64,000 nucleotides of DNA, from positions 4,340,001 through 4,404,000 of the forward strand of contig NC_057790.1 of assembly GCF_014905175.1 (NCBI RefSeq), read 5' to 3'. Below the pieces are notes generated by a model. That model made no database searches. It had not been told where the DNA came from and saw only the letters and a program-made list of their open reading frames with translations. Shown here one piece after another: positions 25,101 through 38,500 of this stretch (the stretch's first letter is position 1; each line of letters opens with the position of its first letter). Source of the stretch: Aphidius gifuensis. Taxonomy: Eukaryota > Arthropoda > Insecta > Hymenoptera > Braconidae. The translations under genes were made by a program, and so were the position numbers.

Positions 25101-28100
25101 AAAGTTTCAAAACTCATTGAATTATAAAAATAATAAAGTAACAAGATTGTTTATATAAATAATCATAAACAAATAATAAATCATATAAAAAGTAACAAAA
25201 GTTAAAAAAAATTGAGCTTTCAAATGTAATTAATTTTGCTTAAAAAAAAAAATCAAAATGCACATGCACATGTAGATTTGAATTATTATTACAATTATTT
25301 TTTCTTTTTCTAGCTTGACAGAATAATCCAGTGTTCACACAGAGTAGATTTAAAAATGTAATACTTTTATAATTCCTTCGTATTTTTTTCAAACAAAAAA
25401 ACAGAAACTCAAGTTGTCTAGTGTAATAATTATTATACAGAAAAATATGTTAAAAAATATTAATCCTTCTGTTTTTTTTTCTATTTTTTTTTAAATTTCA
25501 TTTTAGTTACAATAATAAGAGTGGGATTTTTTTGGTAAATTACAATTACATAAATGAACAATGAAAAAAATTAAATCAAAGGAAAATAAAATCATTATAA
25601 AATATTTATAAACAATTTACAAAAATGATAATTAATACAAAAATTAATTCTATCATTTTCTTAAAAAAGAAAAACATTATGCAGTTTATAATTAAAAATT
25701 TCAGATTTAAATTTACATGAATATTTCAAGACTATCCATAAATTGTCCAACCTTTTTTTTACCCAATGAATTAAAAAATATAATTATTATCAATTATTGA
25801 TTTATGATAATTAATATTTCATTTATTGATCCACTGTAATAATGAACATTTTCTTTCCCAATGATTTTGAATATCCAACTCGTAAATTTAAGCAATAGAA
25901 ATTTTCCAAACATAAAATTGCTTAAATTCAATAAACCGAAAAAACCGCATATTCATAAATTTATTCAATATACAATTTGACTACATGTGTAAGTATAAAA
26001 TTCACCGATGCGAATATCATAAAATATAATATCGATAATCTTCAGAAATATTCACATATCTACTTTTCAAACTAACCGAATATTTTATTAAATATATATA
26101 TTTTGAGATTTTATATCTCGAATGACATCGTATTATGTGTCAATACATGTTTACTAAAATTGAAATATAAAAAAAAAATTATTTGACATTTATTTAACGA
26201 TATATGAACTTGATAAAAAATTTTTGCCTGAATAATTAAATAGAGTCAATTTATATTTAATAAATTTGAATGATTAAATATATTGGACATTCATTTATCG
26301 TTAAAAATAATTTATTATCGTGTCAATTTATCACTTGGTTATATTTTTTTTCAACACAGAAAATTTAACAGAATATAATATGTAACTGAAAAAAAATTAA
26401 AAACGACAAGCTGGCAATTGTTCGTAGTATTTTATAATTTTTATTAAATCTATTATCGAAAAATATTTTCCAACGAATATTATTATTGATTTTTAAAAAT
26501 GATGAATGACTTTTATTAAAATTTCATATGTTACTACATTTTATATTCCCGTTACAAAAGAGAAAGAGAAAAAAAAAAAAACCAATCGACAAGTAAATGG
26601 AGTTTTATTTTCTTCGATCTTGAGATATATTATATTTTTTTTTTTTTGAAAAAACATCTTTGGATCAATTGAAAGGAAGTAAAATAGTATAAGAAGAAAA
26701 TGAAGATGTTCTGACAGATATATACTTTGATGTCGTTCAGGTCAATCTTGAAAATATATTTACTTTTTTACTTGAAAAAAAGGTACATGTTATTTGAGAG
26801 TATGCACAAGTTCTTGTAATAGATACTGCACATATATAAATATATATTCCACAAAGCCATCAATAAGAACATCTCAAGGACACTGAAAAATACGTGAGAG
26901 TACAAAGTTCAACATATGCTAAAACATTTTCTATAGTTTAGTTTTTTTTTGTTTCTTTTTTTATTCAAAATAAAGTTGATGTGTTTAGAGTGCACTCAAA
27001 GTAAGCAAACAACTGAAGTATTGATAAACTCAATATATTGCTTTTTATTATTATTATTATTTATAAATTTATGTCTAAAATGTTAAAATATTTTTCCAGA
27101 GTTTTTTTGTAAATGAGCCGGATGAAAAGATGCAGAAAAAGAACAAAGTAATTTTAAAAAATTCAACGAAGAATTTTACCCAGTTTTATCTAAAAATAAA
27201 TTAAATTCATAAATTTTTATTTGTTATGATAGATAATAAAATTTAATGATTGTATAAATGAATATTATAATCCAAATTCAAACAGCCATTTTAGTATGTA
27301 TACACAATGAAATGCTCAAATGAAAACTTCATTTTTTCAAGTTTATTTACAATAAAAAAAAAAAAAAACTATAGAATCAAGCTTGAAAGCTCGTCAAATG
27401 AATTTTTTTCTCACACTACTTTATTCACCGTTTTATCAATAACTAGAGAATTCTAGATGAGAAAAAAAAAAAACAGAGTAAAGAAAAAATTAAAAAAGGT
27501 TTTGAAAGTTGAGAGTAAAAGCGTGAATAGCAGTTTATTGCCAGGCCTTTCACAGTTATATTTTCACTCAACAAAACACAATGTAAAATACAACTTTTAT
27601 AAACAATAATAATAAAAATTCTTATAACTATTATTATTATTTTTTTGAGTGTTTAAATTGTTTTGTATTGCAGCTATTTACACATGATAATGGAGTGTTT
27701 TAAAATTCTTTGTTGCATAGATAAAAGACAGTTAATTACATTAAAAATTTTATACTAAAATTGAATGTCCAATACATAAATAATTATTCTTGTAATGTAT
27801 TATAATAAATGATAAATGAAATTGATAAAATGTTTGTACGTGAAGAAAAAAAAATAAGTTTATATAACAAAAAAAAAAATAAATAATCAAAGTTTTTCTT
27901 TTTAAGTATTTAAAAAAAAGCTTGAATAATTTTCTACAGATAATCCACCGAATCCGATTAACCTATTTGCATCATGCCACCCTCTTTTTTTTTTTTTTTA
28001 TTGCCTTTTTTTTCTTTATGTAATTGTTATATATATGTGAATGAAAAAACAATCATTTTTAATTAAGTCTAGAATATAGAATTTCGTTATTTTGTTTGAG

Positions 28101-31100
28101 TTTTAAAGTGAAAAATTTTCGCAAGAAAAATATTAAGAAATGTTGAGATGAAAATTAAAAACTAGCTAATAGACAAAGTTTTAGTATTTTTTTTCTTTCA
28201 GGTTTGAAGGAGATAATGGAAATTGATAAAAAAAATATTTAATACACTTTTATATTTGTTTAAAATATTAATTTATAATAAAAATTTAATTGCGAATAAT
28301 AATTTTAATATTTGATAAGGATTGAAATAATTTATTTAAATTTAATTTTGGTTGAAAAAAAATTGATATAAGGTACAGTTTTATTGAGTCACTGAATTAA
28401 TACTAAAAATAATCTTAAAAAATGTATATGAAGTTTGAATGCAATCTCATAGAGCACTAAAATTATAAAATTTAAAAAGAAAAAAATAAAATTAGCTATA
28501 AAAAGTCAAAAATGAAAGACGTTTTTTTCATGTTTTATTCAATTTAATCAATAACAAAGTAAATTACATGTTATTGGCTTGTTTTCATTGTCAACTAAAT
28601 ATCAGTTTGATAAAAGTTTTATAAAATATTATTATTCGAAAACAACGGAATTTTAAAAAAAAAAAAAAACTTTATATTCTTTTTATACAATGATAATAAA
28701 AACAAAAAAATTATGCATTTAAAAATTATATTTTCTTGAAGATTCTAAATGTCTTTTTTATATTATTATTATTATTCTGACACTAGAATTTTTAAAAAGC
28801 TTTCAGTAAATTTAGTTTTATTTTTTTACTTTTTCTTTATCTCAAGATCAAAGTAATATAAAAAACTTTGTTGGCAACGTGTATATATAGTAATGCAGAA
28901 AAATAAATACAGCAAGTAGTAATTACGTGTCAAAAAAAAAAAAACTAAAATAAATAAAAAGCTCATAAAAAAAAGTTATTCAAGGATCAAAATAATTCAC
29001 AAAAAAAAAATATAGTAAAATGTAATGGTATAAAAAATATTATTCAATCCATATAGATATCAGAAAATAAATTAACAATGTAATTTATTACGAAAAGAAA
29101 AAAGAAAATAATCATTAAAATTTACAAAAGCAAATTTTTTTTCAAAATTTTTTTATGATGTGGAATAAAAACGATAAAAAGATCACAAAGATTCATGAAT
29201 GACTCGTTGACTAAAGGTTGAAAACGGAAATTTTCAATTGTACATAGATCAGAGGTATTTGAGTTCAAAGAAAAAATGTAAAATAGAAAGAAAAAAAAAG
29301 GAAAAGCAATAAATACGAAGATTTTTGTTAAAAGGGTATTATTAAAATTATAAAAATGACTGTGATAAAAATGAAAAAAAAAAATAAAAACCTGTTGGCA
29401 GTCAATACGCCGCATAGCAGCCGCAACGATCTGCAGTGAAATTATTTTTTTCTATATATATATATATTGGCTGAACGATGGAATATCACCTGACGTATTT
29501 TGATATCACTTATCAAATTCTACTTGCTTGGTTGCACTAAATTTATTTTTTACACACGATCACGTATTTCACCGTTACTCTGAATTTTCATTTAAATCTA
29601 TGTTTCACATGGTTTATCAGAAAAAAAAACCAATGAATAAATAAATAATAAAATTGAAAATATAAATTAAAAAGAAATTTAATTATAAATTAAATTAACT
29701 AACAAAAAAAATTAACATATTAATTAAAGGTGTTATTATAAACTGTTGAAAAAAAAAATATTTCAATTGAAATATTTAAAGAGACAATATTTTGTTGGAC
29801 ATTGTTGTATCGCTAATGTGTATCTTTGGTGTACTGAATAATATTGTTAACTTGTCCATTTGTCGAGTCAATGTATCTCATATTTATATATATATATATT
29901 TGTATAATAAAAGTCATTTTATAAAATAATGATGAACAAAAAAGGAAGGAGATATTTAACACTGGGTGCCATTGAACCAAGCACCCAAGCAAAACGAGTA
30001 CTTCTCTACTCTTCACGTTCTACTTATTCACCACAAATGTCTAAACGACAAGTTTAAAGTTAAAATAATAATATTTATATACTATTATTATTATTAAAAT
30101 AAAAATATATAAATAAATTTATATTTTTATGTATTTTTAATTTTTTTTCAACTAAATTATTTCATTGATTAATGGAATTTTTAGTTTTTATAATTATTAT
30201 TTAATTATTTAAAATTATTATATGATAAAATGAATAATTTATAAAAATTTTAATATTGTTATTATCACAATAAATTAATGCACAATATTTTTTTAGTAAA
30301 AAGTAAATTTCTAGCGTTTAATTGAATTGAAAAATAATTTGATTTGATTTGCACAATAATCAAAATAAAAAACTACTATTATCATTGATCCGATTGCTGA
30401 AGTGATGAATGATCATTGATCCAACTTATGAGGATAAATTACATCCAATAGGATAAATAAATTACATCCTATAGGATAAATTACATCCAAAGGTAAATTC
30501 AAAATGATCAGTTGAATTTTAATGAATTTAATTTCCTCAATCTAAAATATCAACTGACCTGTATATTAACAAGATACTCATATCCTAAAAGTAATTAATA
30601 TTTGATGAATATATATAGAAGCTCTTCAAAATATAACCATATTTCCATTTAAAAAAAATCCAAACCCTGAAGATATAAAGAGAAAGAGTAAAAATATATA
30701 AAAGAAAAAAAAAAAAACCAAGCACAAGATGTTTGAGTGTGATTGACTTGTACCGCAATGCTGTAACTTTTGTCCTTCTTTTGTTATCACCATGTACAAT
30801 AGTTGACGATAAATATCTATATATATAAAATTAAAAAAATATAAAATAATAGAAGTTCAAGAGTTCCTTACTCTTTACAATACAGTATATATATAGTATT
30901 TAATTTTTTTTTGCTCACTATAGGCTTGTCGTTTGTGTGTATAAAATTTTATAGTTCAACTAACTGAGTTTATTGGTGAGGAATGAAGAGGCAAAGGTGA
31001 GGCAAAGAGGGAGGTTGAAGGGTGAAAAGGACGGTGGGTGATAGGGCGTGCGCTTATGCGGCACACACACCGGTTTGCTTGGCAACCGGCAAGCATGCCA

Positions 31101-32365
31101 ATTTTAAAAAAAAGTAATTTATCATACATAATTCAAATCCTACACACACTGTCACACGATAATTATCAAAAACCGATAATACTTGGAAAAAAAAAAAATA
31201 ATAATCAATAATAAAAAAAATAATTTGTAATTACAAAAATACACTTGATTTCATAATTTTAATTATTTCATAATGAAATTAATAATCAACTAGATTTAAA
31301 ATTTTCTAAAAATAAAATTACTATAAGATAATAAAAATATTTATAATTATAAAAAAAAAAAAATAAATTATTATTTCATTAAACATATTGTATGATGAAA
31401 AAAAAAATAATTATAATTTAATTTTTATAATAATTTTTAAAAGATTTATTTATTTGTAAAGAAAAAATCAATTTGCCATAAAATCTGTGACTAGAAATGT
31501 AATATATATGAGAAAGAAAAATTGATGAATGATTAAAGAGATAAAAAATTAAGAAGATGGGCAAAAAAAAAAATAGTAAAATTTAGAATGATATATATAA
31601 AATAAAGCAATTTCAATAAAAAAAATGTCTCACTTTATATCATCTCATTTAATGTTATTCTTCCCTATTGAAAGTTTGTGTGACGCAATGACCCGGGAAA
31701 TTATACCCACAAAATTGCAGTTATAACTGGCTTGTTGAAATTGGATAAAATATAATAATAATCAAAAGATATTTATTATATTGAAAAGTTATATTTTTAG
31801 TATGACGTTGAATGACGTAATTCATCTATTTTTGTTTTGAATTATTTACCATTATTTATTTAACACAATACATATTGAATATATTAATATATGCTCATTT
31901 TATAACATGCCATTTGTACTTCACAACTACCAACAACTTTCATGAAGTTTGGAAAATAAAAAATATGGCTGAACCGCACCCACTTGGCACCATAGTTGAT
32001 TTATTTATTTTTTTTTTTTCTTTTTTTTTTTCTTTAATTAATAAATATAGTATTTATAAAAAATTTATAATTTTATTTTTGTAAAATAAACCCTTATATT
32101 TGCTTCAATTACATGTCATTAATTTTTTTTTTTTTTTTTTTAAATTTTTCTATGAAAATAAATAGCCAAAGTTTGTTGAAAATTTTTTACTGTAATTATA
32201 CGATTTATGATGAAAAATATAAAAAATAAATTTATAGTAAAAGTAGCTTATTTTTATTAAAATTAAAATTTTTTTTTTTTCAGTATTTAATTTATTTATT
32301 AGATTATTGAATAATGATTGATTTTTTTTTTTTGTGGTTTTTTCTTTTACCTTATCAATTGGCAT
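13189..32365 (-). CDS. MDM1-like centriolar/microtubule-binding protein, 17 exons
   Basis: Vertebrate MDM1 binds microtubules through repeated (S/T)EYxxxFxW-type motifs and restrains centriole duplication. Exons joined: 32351-32365, 24122-24227, 22276-22335, 20416-20552, 20007-20289, 19595-19712, 19213-19357, 18903-19000, 18457-18595, 18294-18369, 17989-18209, 17842-17914, 16786-16953, 15730-16143, 14074-14349, 13647-13921, 13189-13554. They sum to 989 codons plus stop with every phase agreeing. The protein starts MPIDK, followed by LHSEYRSTYTW; a second repeat is STEYRLQFAWPR. The C-terminus RNRFDKFWGK resembles the vertebrate ending with FWGK. Between them are charged and Ser/Pro-rich linkers. 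Exon 14 (15730-16143) is low-complexity (Thr, Ser, Asn, Lys) and symmetrical in phase, so it may be skipped. The first intron is 8.1 kb. Intron 8 uses a GC donor. The weakest joins are exon 1 and exon 3. Confidence 0.72.
15235..15274 (-). CDS. Possible internal first exon of the MDM1-like gene
   Basis: ATG in good context (caccATGTC) opens thirteen codons, MSKAMSAKVPVKL, and ends at a strong donor TTGA|GTAAGC in phase 1, exactly the phase required by the exon at 14074-14349. No convincing acceptor lies just upstream, so it reads as a first exon from an internal promoter, giving a short protein of about 319 residues carrying only the C-terminal region. It could instead be a chance ATG. Confidence 0.4.
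16736..16785 (-). other. Alternative 3' end of MDM1-like exon 13
   Basis: If neither donor (CAAC|GTAAAC at 16785 or AAAC|GTACGT at 16779, both phase 1) is used, the frame runs into CRNVPFFAE and a stop at 16736-16738. AATAAA on the minus strand is abundant just beyond. This could make a truncated isoform lacking the FWGK tail. Confidence 0.35.
20553..22275 (-). other. MDM1-like intron 3
   Basis: AT-rich intron of 1.7 kb with a short (GT)n run near 21032-21045. The few ORFs inside are driven by poly-A/T and are not coding by any sign I can see. Confidence 0.5.
30431..30494. repeat. Short tandem repeat, unit about 20 bp
   Basis: Three imperfect copies of AGGATAAATTACATCCAA/T follow one another, the middle one carrying a four-base insertion. 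Just upstream, ATCATTGATCC also occurs twice about 30 bases apart. A minor local expansion inside an intron. Confidence 0.6.
30980..31095. promoter_or_regulatory. GC-rich island with palindromic GGCAAC element in MDM1-like intron 1
   Basis: This patch is strikingly richer in G+C than its surroundings: a purine-rich run on the plus strand (gaggcaaaggtgaggcaaag) leads into CGTGCGC, CACACACACCGG and GTTTGCTTGGCAAC. The last resembles an X-box of RFX factors, with one perfect half-site (GGCAAC) and one poor one, and it sits in a larger imperfect palindrome, GCTTGGCAACCGGCAAGC. It may be an alternative promoter or intronic enhancer. Confidence 0.35.
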
Positions 32366-32500
32366 TGAAGGGCACGCACGGCACAAGTTCCAAAATGAAC
32401 CAATCATGAGGCCGCGTTTTGTGTGGGGCAGTGGAACAGCAGTGAAACGGCCGTATGGCCGATTATTGCCGGTTTAATATTAGGCCTAAAAGGCCACACA
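32366..32500 (-). promoter_or_regulatory. Likely proximal promoter / 5' UTR of the MDM1-like gene
   Basis: Directly upstream of the MPIDK start is a CpG- and GC-richer stretch (about 32360-32500) with GGCCGCG, ACGGCCGTATGGCCG, TTGCCGG and AGGCCTAAAAGGCC. The reading frame is open upstream to an ATG at 32407, which would add 14 residues (MIGSFWNLCRACPS). The start MPIDK is preferred because vertebrate MDM1 also begins a few residues before its first SEY repeat. No TATA box is seen. Confidence 0.45.
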
Positions 32501-35500
32501 ATTATCCAGCTGTATTTATAAATTATATAAATTTTTTTATTCTAGTTTAATCACCATCAGTAGATCACTTTTAATTATATCAAAATATTCACACTAAAAA
32601 AAAAAAAACCCTTCACAATATCAATACCCTTCTTGCAAAATAATTTATCATCAAAAAAATAACAAAAACCGAAAACTCGTATAACCTGGACCCTTAAAAT
32701 CTTCTTCACCTTGATGATTTAATTTTTTTTTTTTTTCTACTACTCGACAAGTTATAATATCACCAGCATAAATTTTTTGGCTTACGCTCAATTTTATTGA
32801 AGACACTTTGTTCTTAATCTTTTGTATAAAAAAATATATAGATATATTTTTTTTTTTTAAATTTATTTTACAATATTGACCTTTTCACTTTTCAATGTCA
32901 CTCACGTAATATTTTAATAATATATATATGAAATTTTAATTTCCTGAGGACAATTTGTAAAAAAAAAACCCATGAGGGTGGTTTTTTTTTCTAAATTAAA
33001 TTGGACTGCATTTACTCAAAATCACCTAGAAAAATTTAAATTAAACTTATTTGAGTGACAAGAAAAAAAAAGAGCAAAAAAAATAATCGTAATAATTAAT
33101 TTATAAAATGAATTTTGAAAATCAATAAAATATTGTAAAAAAAAAAATGATTTAATAATGGTTGAGTAATAATTATAATTTAAAATTTAATTTTTTAAAA
33201 ATATATATGAATTTAACTGTATTAGTGATAGAAATGAACTGTCGATGAAGAAAATTTTGTAGTTCTTGGTATAACGTCGTCGCGACGTGTCGCCGGCAAG
33301 GCGCTAGACCAAGGGTATAACAGGAGGGAATCACAACCAGACTTTAAACAATACGCATGCGTTATCATTGACGGGTCGATAGTCCGCAATGTACAAATAC
33401 AAATGTACAACTTGACGATGCCTTTACTTCACCATCACTATATATTCCTCAACCTATACACATATTTCCACCCCTCAATTTTCAACCCACCCTCTATGTA
33501 TTACCCACTGAACAAACCCCCTTTTTTTTTATTATTTTTATTTTCATTATTTTTTCTCCTCAATAATTTTTTTTTTTTTTTTTCTTCCTATGGAAAAACT
33601 AAAACTTGGGTTTTCGTAATTTTCTATATAACTTGAACATCATCCTATGATATCATTCTTTTTTTTTTTTACTTCCTTACCCCATCAGTGTAGAGCCAAC
33701 TTTTATATCTATTTTTTTTTTCTTTCTTATGCAACACTTGTATACTTAAATTTATAAATATTTTTTATTTTTTATTTAACGTTTTGTCGGTATAAATATA
33801 TCCTTTTTTTTAGATTTTTTTTTTAAAACGTTGGTCTTATTTTCTTGTCCAGTAAATATATAATATAACAAGTTTTTTTTATTACCCAAGGGTTGCTTTT
33901 CATCTGTCACAAAAGTAGAATAATTTGCTTATTCATTTTGAATATTTTTTTTTCATTTTGAATATTATAATTTGAATTTAATTTTAATATATTGGAGGAT
34001 GCTTTTTTTATTTTTTATATGTACAGTTATTTGAGAGAGGCTCTTGTGTTTTTTAAATTATTAATATGAAATTTTTTATAATTTAAAATGAAAAATATAA
34101 TTGCATGCCTCGAGGTTTGATTCTATATTTTTTTTTATATTTCATTTAGTTTATTGTGTCGGTTGATGTGTTTGATAAAAAAAAAGGCCAATTGTAGAAA
34201 ATAAAAAATAATATAAAGAATAAAAACAAATAAATAAATTTCAAAAAAAATTACCAAAAGAAATTGATGTCGGCGCCTTGACGTCGTGTCGCCAATAGTA
34301 AACTTATTATTTCCGCGTATGAAAAATTGTGGTAAATTTAACAAAGAGCAAGAAATTTATCTGCTTATCATCATCATGACACGATAGTTTATCGAACAGA
34401 ATTACAGCTGGAATATCCAATACAGATCTTTATTTTTTTATTAGTTGATGAATTGCTACGCGTTTATAATTAATCTCAATTTCAGGAAGCTTTATAAGCG
34501 AGGAAATAAATTTCACAATATGTCTTGAATGGAAATTAATGAAAAAAAAAATTCAAATAAATAAATATCTTGCAATCATGAAGCTACCCGAGGTGATATA
34601 TAGAAAAATTTTCTCATAAAATACTGCTACACAAAACAGTTGAAAAATAATATGAAAAAAAAATTTTTTTATTTCAAATTTTAGAGGTTTGATTAAAAGT
34701 AATTATTTTTTTTTAATCAAAAAATAATTTTTCTCAATAAATAATTATTTTTCCAGTAATTAAATTTTTTTTTTTCATTTTTTGCTTTTACTTTGACTAT
34801 TTTTGCAATAAAAAATAAATTACACTGATTATTTTAATGAAAATTTATTTAAGTAGTATAAAAATAAAATAGTCAGCCAATTAAAAAATTTTTTTAGAAT
34901 AAAAATTACTAGAGAAAATAAAAAAAATTCATGAGATTTTAACAATATGATAATTTCTTTTTACTTCAATTATTATTTGTTAAAATTTTCATCCAATTGA
35001 GGCAGAAAGTTTGTATACAATATGAGTAACAAAAGTTGTTGCCTCGTTATGGACACTATAATTTAAAGCAAACTTTAAAAATAAATTTATATTTTTATAC
35101 TCCAATTCAATTGAAATCCAGCCTCTTTTGTTCATCAACATATGAATAATTCATTCTTGACACAAGTCGGAATTACACATGATACAAACATACACTCATT
35201 CAACAAAAATATTTCATATTTTAATAAGTCAAAAGCCAAGAATAAAAAATCAACAAAATTTTCTATTCAAATCATAAAATTTTTCAAAATTTAAATATAA
35301 ATATTTCACTCGAAAATAATTTATAAAAATAATTTAAAAATATAAATAAAACAGTAAATTAATAAAGAAAATAAAATTCAAATTAGATGAATACCTTTTT
35401 ATAAAATTCAAAAGCAATTTGTCGCATAATGGAAAAAAAAAATTAAAAATTCTCAAGATGTCGTCTCAAATGATTATCATGAAAAAAAATATTCAAGGTA

Positions 35501-38500
35501 AAACTAAAGTAAATAGACTTGTTTTTTTTTTTTTTTTTTTCAATGCTATATATCTATCACCATCTCCAAATTTCCCACCCCTTTTGACACCCTCATTTTA
35601 CTCATCTACCTGCCAAGATTTATACCTTTTTTATTCATTTCATTGTTTTTCTTTTTTTTTTTTTTTTTTTCACCGCGACATTTCACGCTTTTATATATCT
35701 CAAACTGCATAAAAGTGCCCGTGATATTTCAATAAAGCCTCCAGCACTTGCATTGAATCGAAGCAACTCTTCCGGCTGTCGTGGTTTATATCGATTTCCT
35801 CATTTTAAACCCTCTTTTTTTCTAATTTTTTTTTTCTCTTAAATCACATTATCTCTTAACTATCTATTACCTCAACAACTGTATTTTTATTTATTTCTTT
35901 TTTTATACATAGACATGACAATGAATTAATTATTATTTATCAAAATATTATGATAATTTGATTTTTATTTTTATTATTAATTTATTATTTATAGAAAAAA
36001 AAATAGCAAGACTTATTTTTTCTTCTTTCTGATTTTTCCAGTTTGCGAAAAAGAAAATAAAGCCAAAATTATATTAATAAATAAATGAAATAATTAAAAT
36101 TAATTGCTATAATAATAATAAAAGTTATTCGATAGGTTTATAGTGAAATGAGTTTCTCCTTTCATATAAAATATATATATATACATTATATTGTATTTAT
36201 TTATTAGCTTGTGAATTGATTGGTTAGGGAGAGAAAAGAGAACAGTCTGATAATCAAACATGATAATATTACCACGTAGACCACTTGGAAGGGTAGTAAT
36301 GAGAGAACACGAGAGAAAAAGAGAATGCGTTATATCAAAATTGATAATCTAAATTCTACACAAACCATGTGCGTATGTATTGGTCTTATAAATGAGATAT
36401 AAAACCTCGTTAATAGTTTAAATTATATACTTTATTTTTTATATTGCAAAAATAACAGATTATAAATCGTTCAAATAATTCTTATGATAATATTTTTTGC
36501 TATACATTTTATTTAAATGTATAAAGCAAAAAAAAAAAACTTGTATAAATAAAAGTTACTTTCAATTGTTAATTGATTAAATTATAAAAATTAAATAAAT
36601 ACATTATTTATATATTATTGTTTAGAGACACGAATGGAGTATCAATTTAATGTCAATAAAATAAAAATTAAAAGAAAACAAAAAAATAGGAGTTACAATA
36701 AAGATAAATTTTTTATTGTTATTGTTGAATCATTGAATTGTGATGAAACACGAAAACAAGTGTATAATAAAACGATTATTTGATATAATATTGTAAAAAT
36801 AAATAAATTTAAAATTTTTGTATGGTTGCAGCAGTGTACATGTGAGCAGGTATACTATATATTGGCTATAAAAAAATTTTTATTATTATGACAAACCAAT
36901 GGTTTCTATATATAGTTATTTTTGTATATATTGTATAACATGCAGGATGATTACACAGTGCAATACACGTGTTGAAAAAAAAGAGGAAAGAGATAAAAAA
37001 AGGAAGGAAAACAGAGAGAAGGAGACAAATGATGAGTATCCTTTTTGGTACTCAAAATTTTTTGAAATATCATCGTTACTTTCAAAATCTATTTTACTTT
37101 TATTCTCTATAGCTTTTTACTACCAACCCTATCTCTTCAACATCATCATCATCATCATCGTCTACCTTCTATAGTTCTATTAACTTTTGGCTCTTTGGTT
37201 AAACATTTCAAGTGCCTACACTATTCACACATTTACAAAGAGATGTGCTGATAAATAAATACACCTATTTAATGACCCTGATATTTATTTTATGTCAAGT
37301 TTTACGTGAATAAATTTGACACTAAAATATATATACATCCTTTATCAATTAAATAAATAAATATTGAAAGTAATAAATAAATAGTAATTTACAATTTTGT
37401 ATTTTAAGCACTTAACAAAATAACAAAAAAATATAAATTAAAAAATAAGGGAAAAACGAAAAAATTGTCGTTAATTTTTTGGTAATATATTTCTTTATGG
37501 TTGACTAAACGTGTTCCAATTTTACAAATTAAATTGGATATACTCCAAAATGAATTGATGATTTTTTGTCTCAATACTAAAATTGGCTAAAGAATATTTC
37601 AAGAGTGTCACAAGCTTCGGTAACAGATGGTAATAAATTTACAGCTGATATTGTATTTCAACCCCTATTGATAATTTTCATCCCCTAAATATCTTCTTTT
37701 GTTTTTTAAATGTTAAACCAACTGTCGATAAAATAGAAAGAAAAAATAAATAAAAAGCTCACTACCCCATCGTCAGAATAAAAGCTTGCAATATATCATA
37801 TTTTAAAAAAAATAAAAAACAATAATATAAAATCAATTGATGAAATAGAAAAAATAATTATTAGCTGCTTTTTTTTATATTTTAATAAAAAGAGAGTACT
37901 GTCAATTAAAAAAAAAAAAGAAACCAGTTTAATAAAATTTTTATAAAATAGATTAGTCAGTTTCATGATCAGATTATTTTGGATTTACGTTTGTCATTCA
38001 GCCCTATCAAGAAAACTTTTTCAAACCTTGAAGAGCACCACTTGGCCATGCAATAAGTAAAATTGTGTGGTCACTATTATTTTTGTCATATCAGCAAAAG
38101 CCTTCTCGACAATCTAATTTTATTTTTTCATTTAACCCTATTTTTATTATTACTATTATTTTTCTTTTTATCACAAATATTAACAGTAAAATCAATACTA
38201 TGTCTTTATATTTATCATCTTGACAAACTCTTCTCTTAATGACAAAGAAAATTCATCTAAAAATAAATTTATTTTAAATAAACTATGTACAATATAAATA
38301 TATAAAATCAATTTACTTTTTTATATATCAAAATTATTTTATTTATAAAAATTAAAAAAACATAAAAGTCTTCTAAATATTATAATTAAATTTTAAATTA
38401 ATTAATCAATTTTAAAATATTTTTAAATTTATTAAATATTGTAATTATCATTAGAAAAAAATAATAATTTTTTTCTATTTTTTTGTTTAATTTTTTCGTC

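Larger units (their letters stand above)
24228..32350 (-). other. MDM1-like first intron (8.1 kb)
   Basis: Long, very AT-rich intron without recognisable exons. It holds a short imperfect tandem repeat (30431-30494), a GC-rich island at 30980-31095 and many poly-A/T runs. No nested gene was found; the ORFs seen on either strand (for example near 29122-29415 and 29813-30016) have no protein-like composition. Confidence 0.5.

Noticed and set aside
29122..30016. Possible first exons for MDM1 (MRRIDCQQ and MKSREVLV frames)
   Set aside because: Weak donor (GTTTTT) or no in-phase donor; the MPIDK exon at 32351 has a better donor and matches the family N-terminus.
33222..33410. Overlapping ORFs on both strands in the CpG islet
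   Set aside because: Both strands are open only because the patch is GC-rich and short; the plus frame begins directly after a stop, without a start or acceptor. Kept only as a regulatory candidate.
35419..35712. 97-residue ORF with poly-Phe runs
   Set aside because: Driven by two poly-T tracts; composition is not protein-like.
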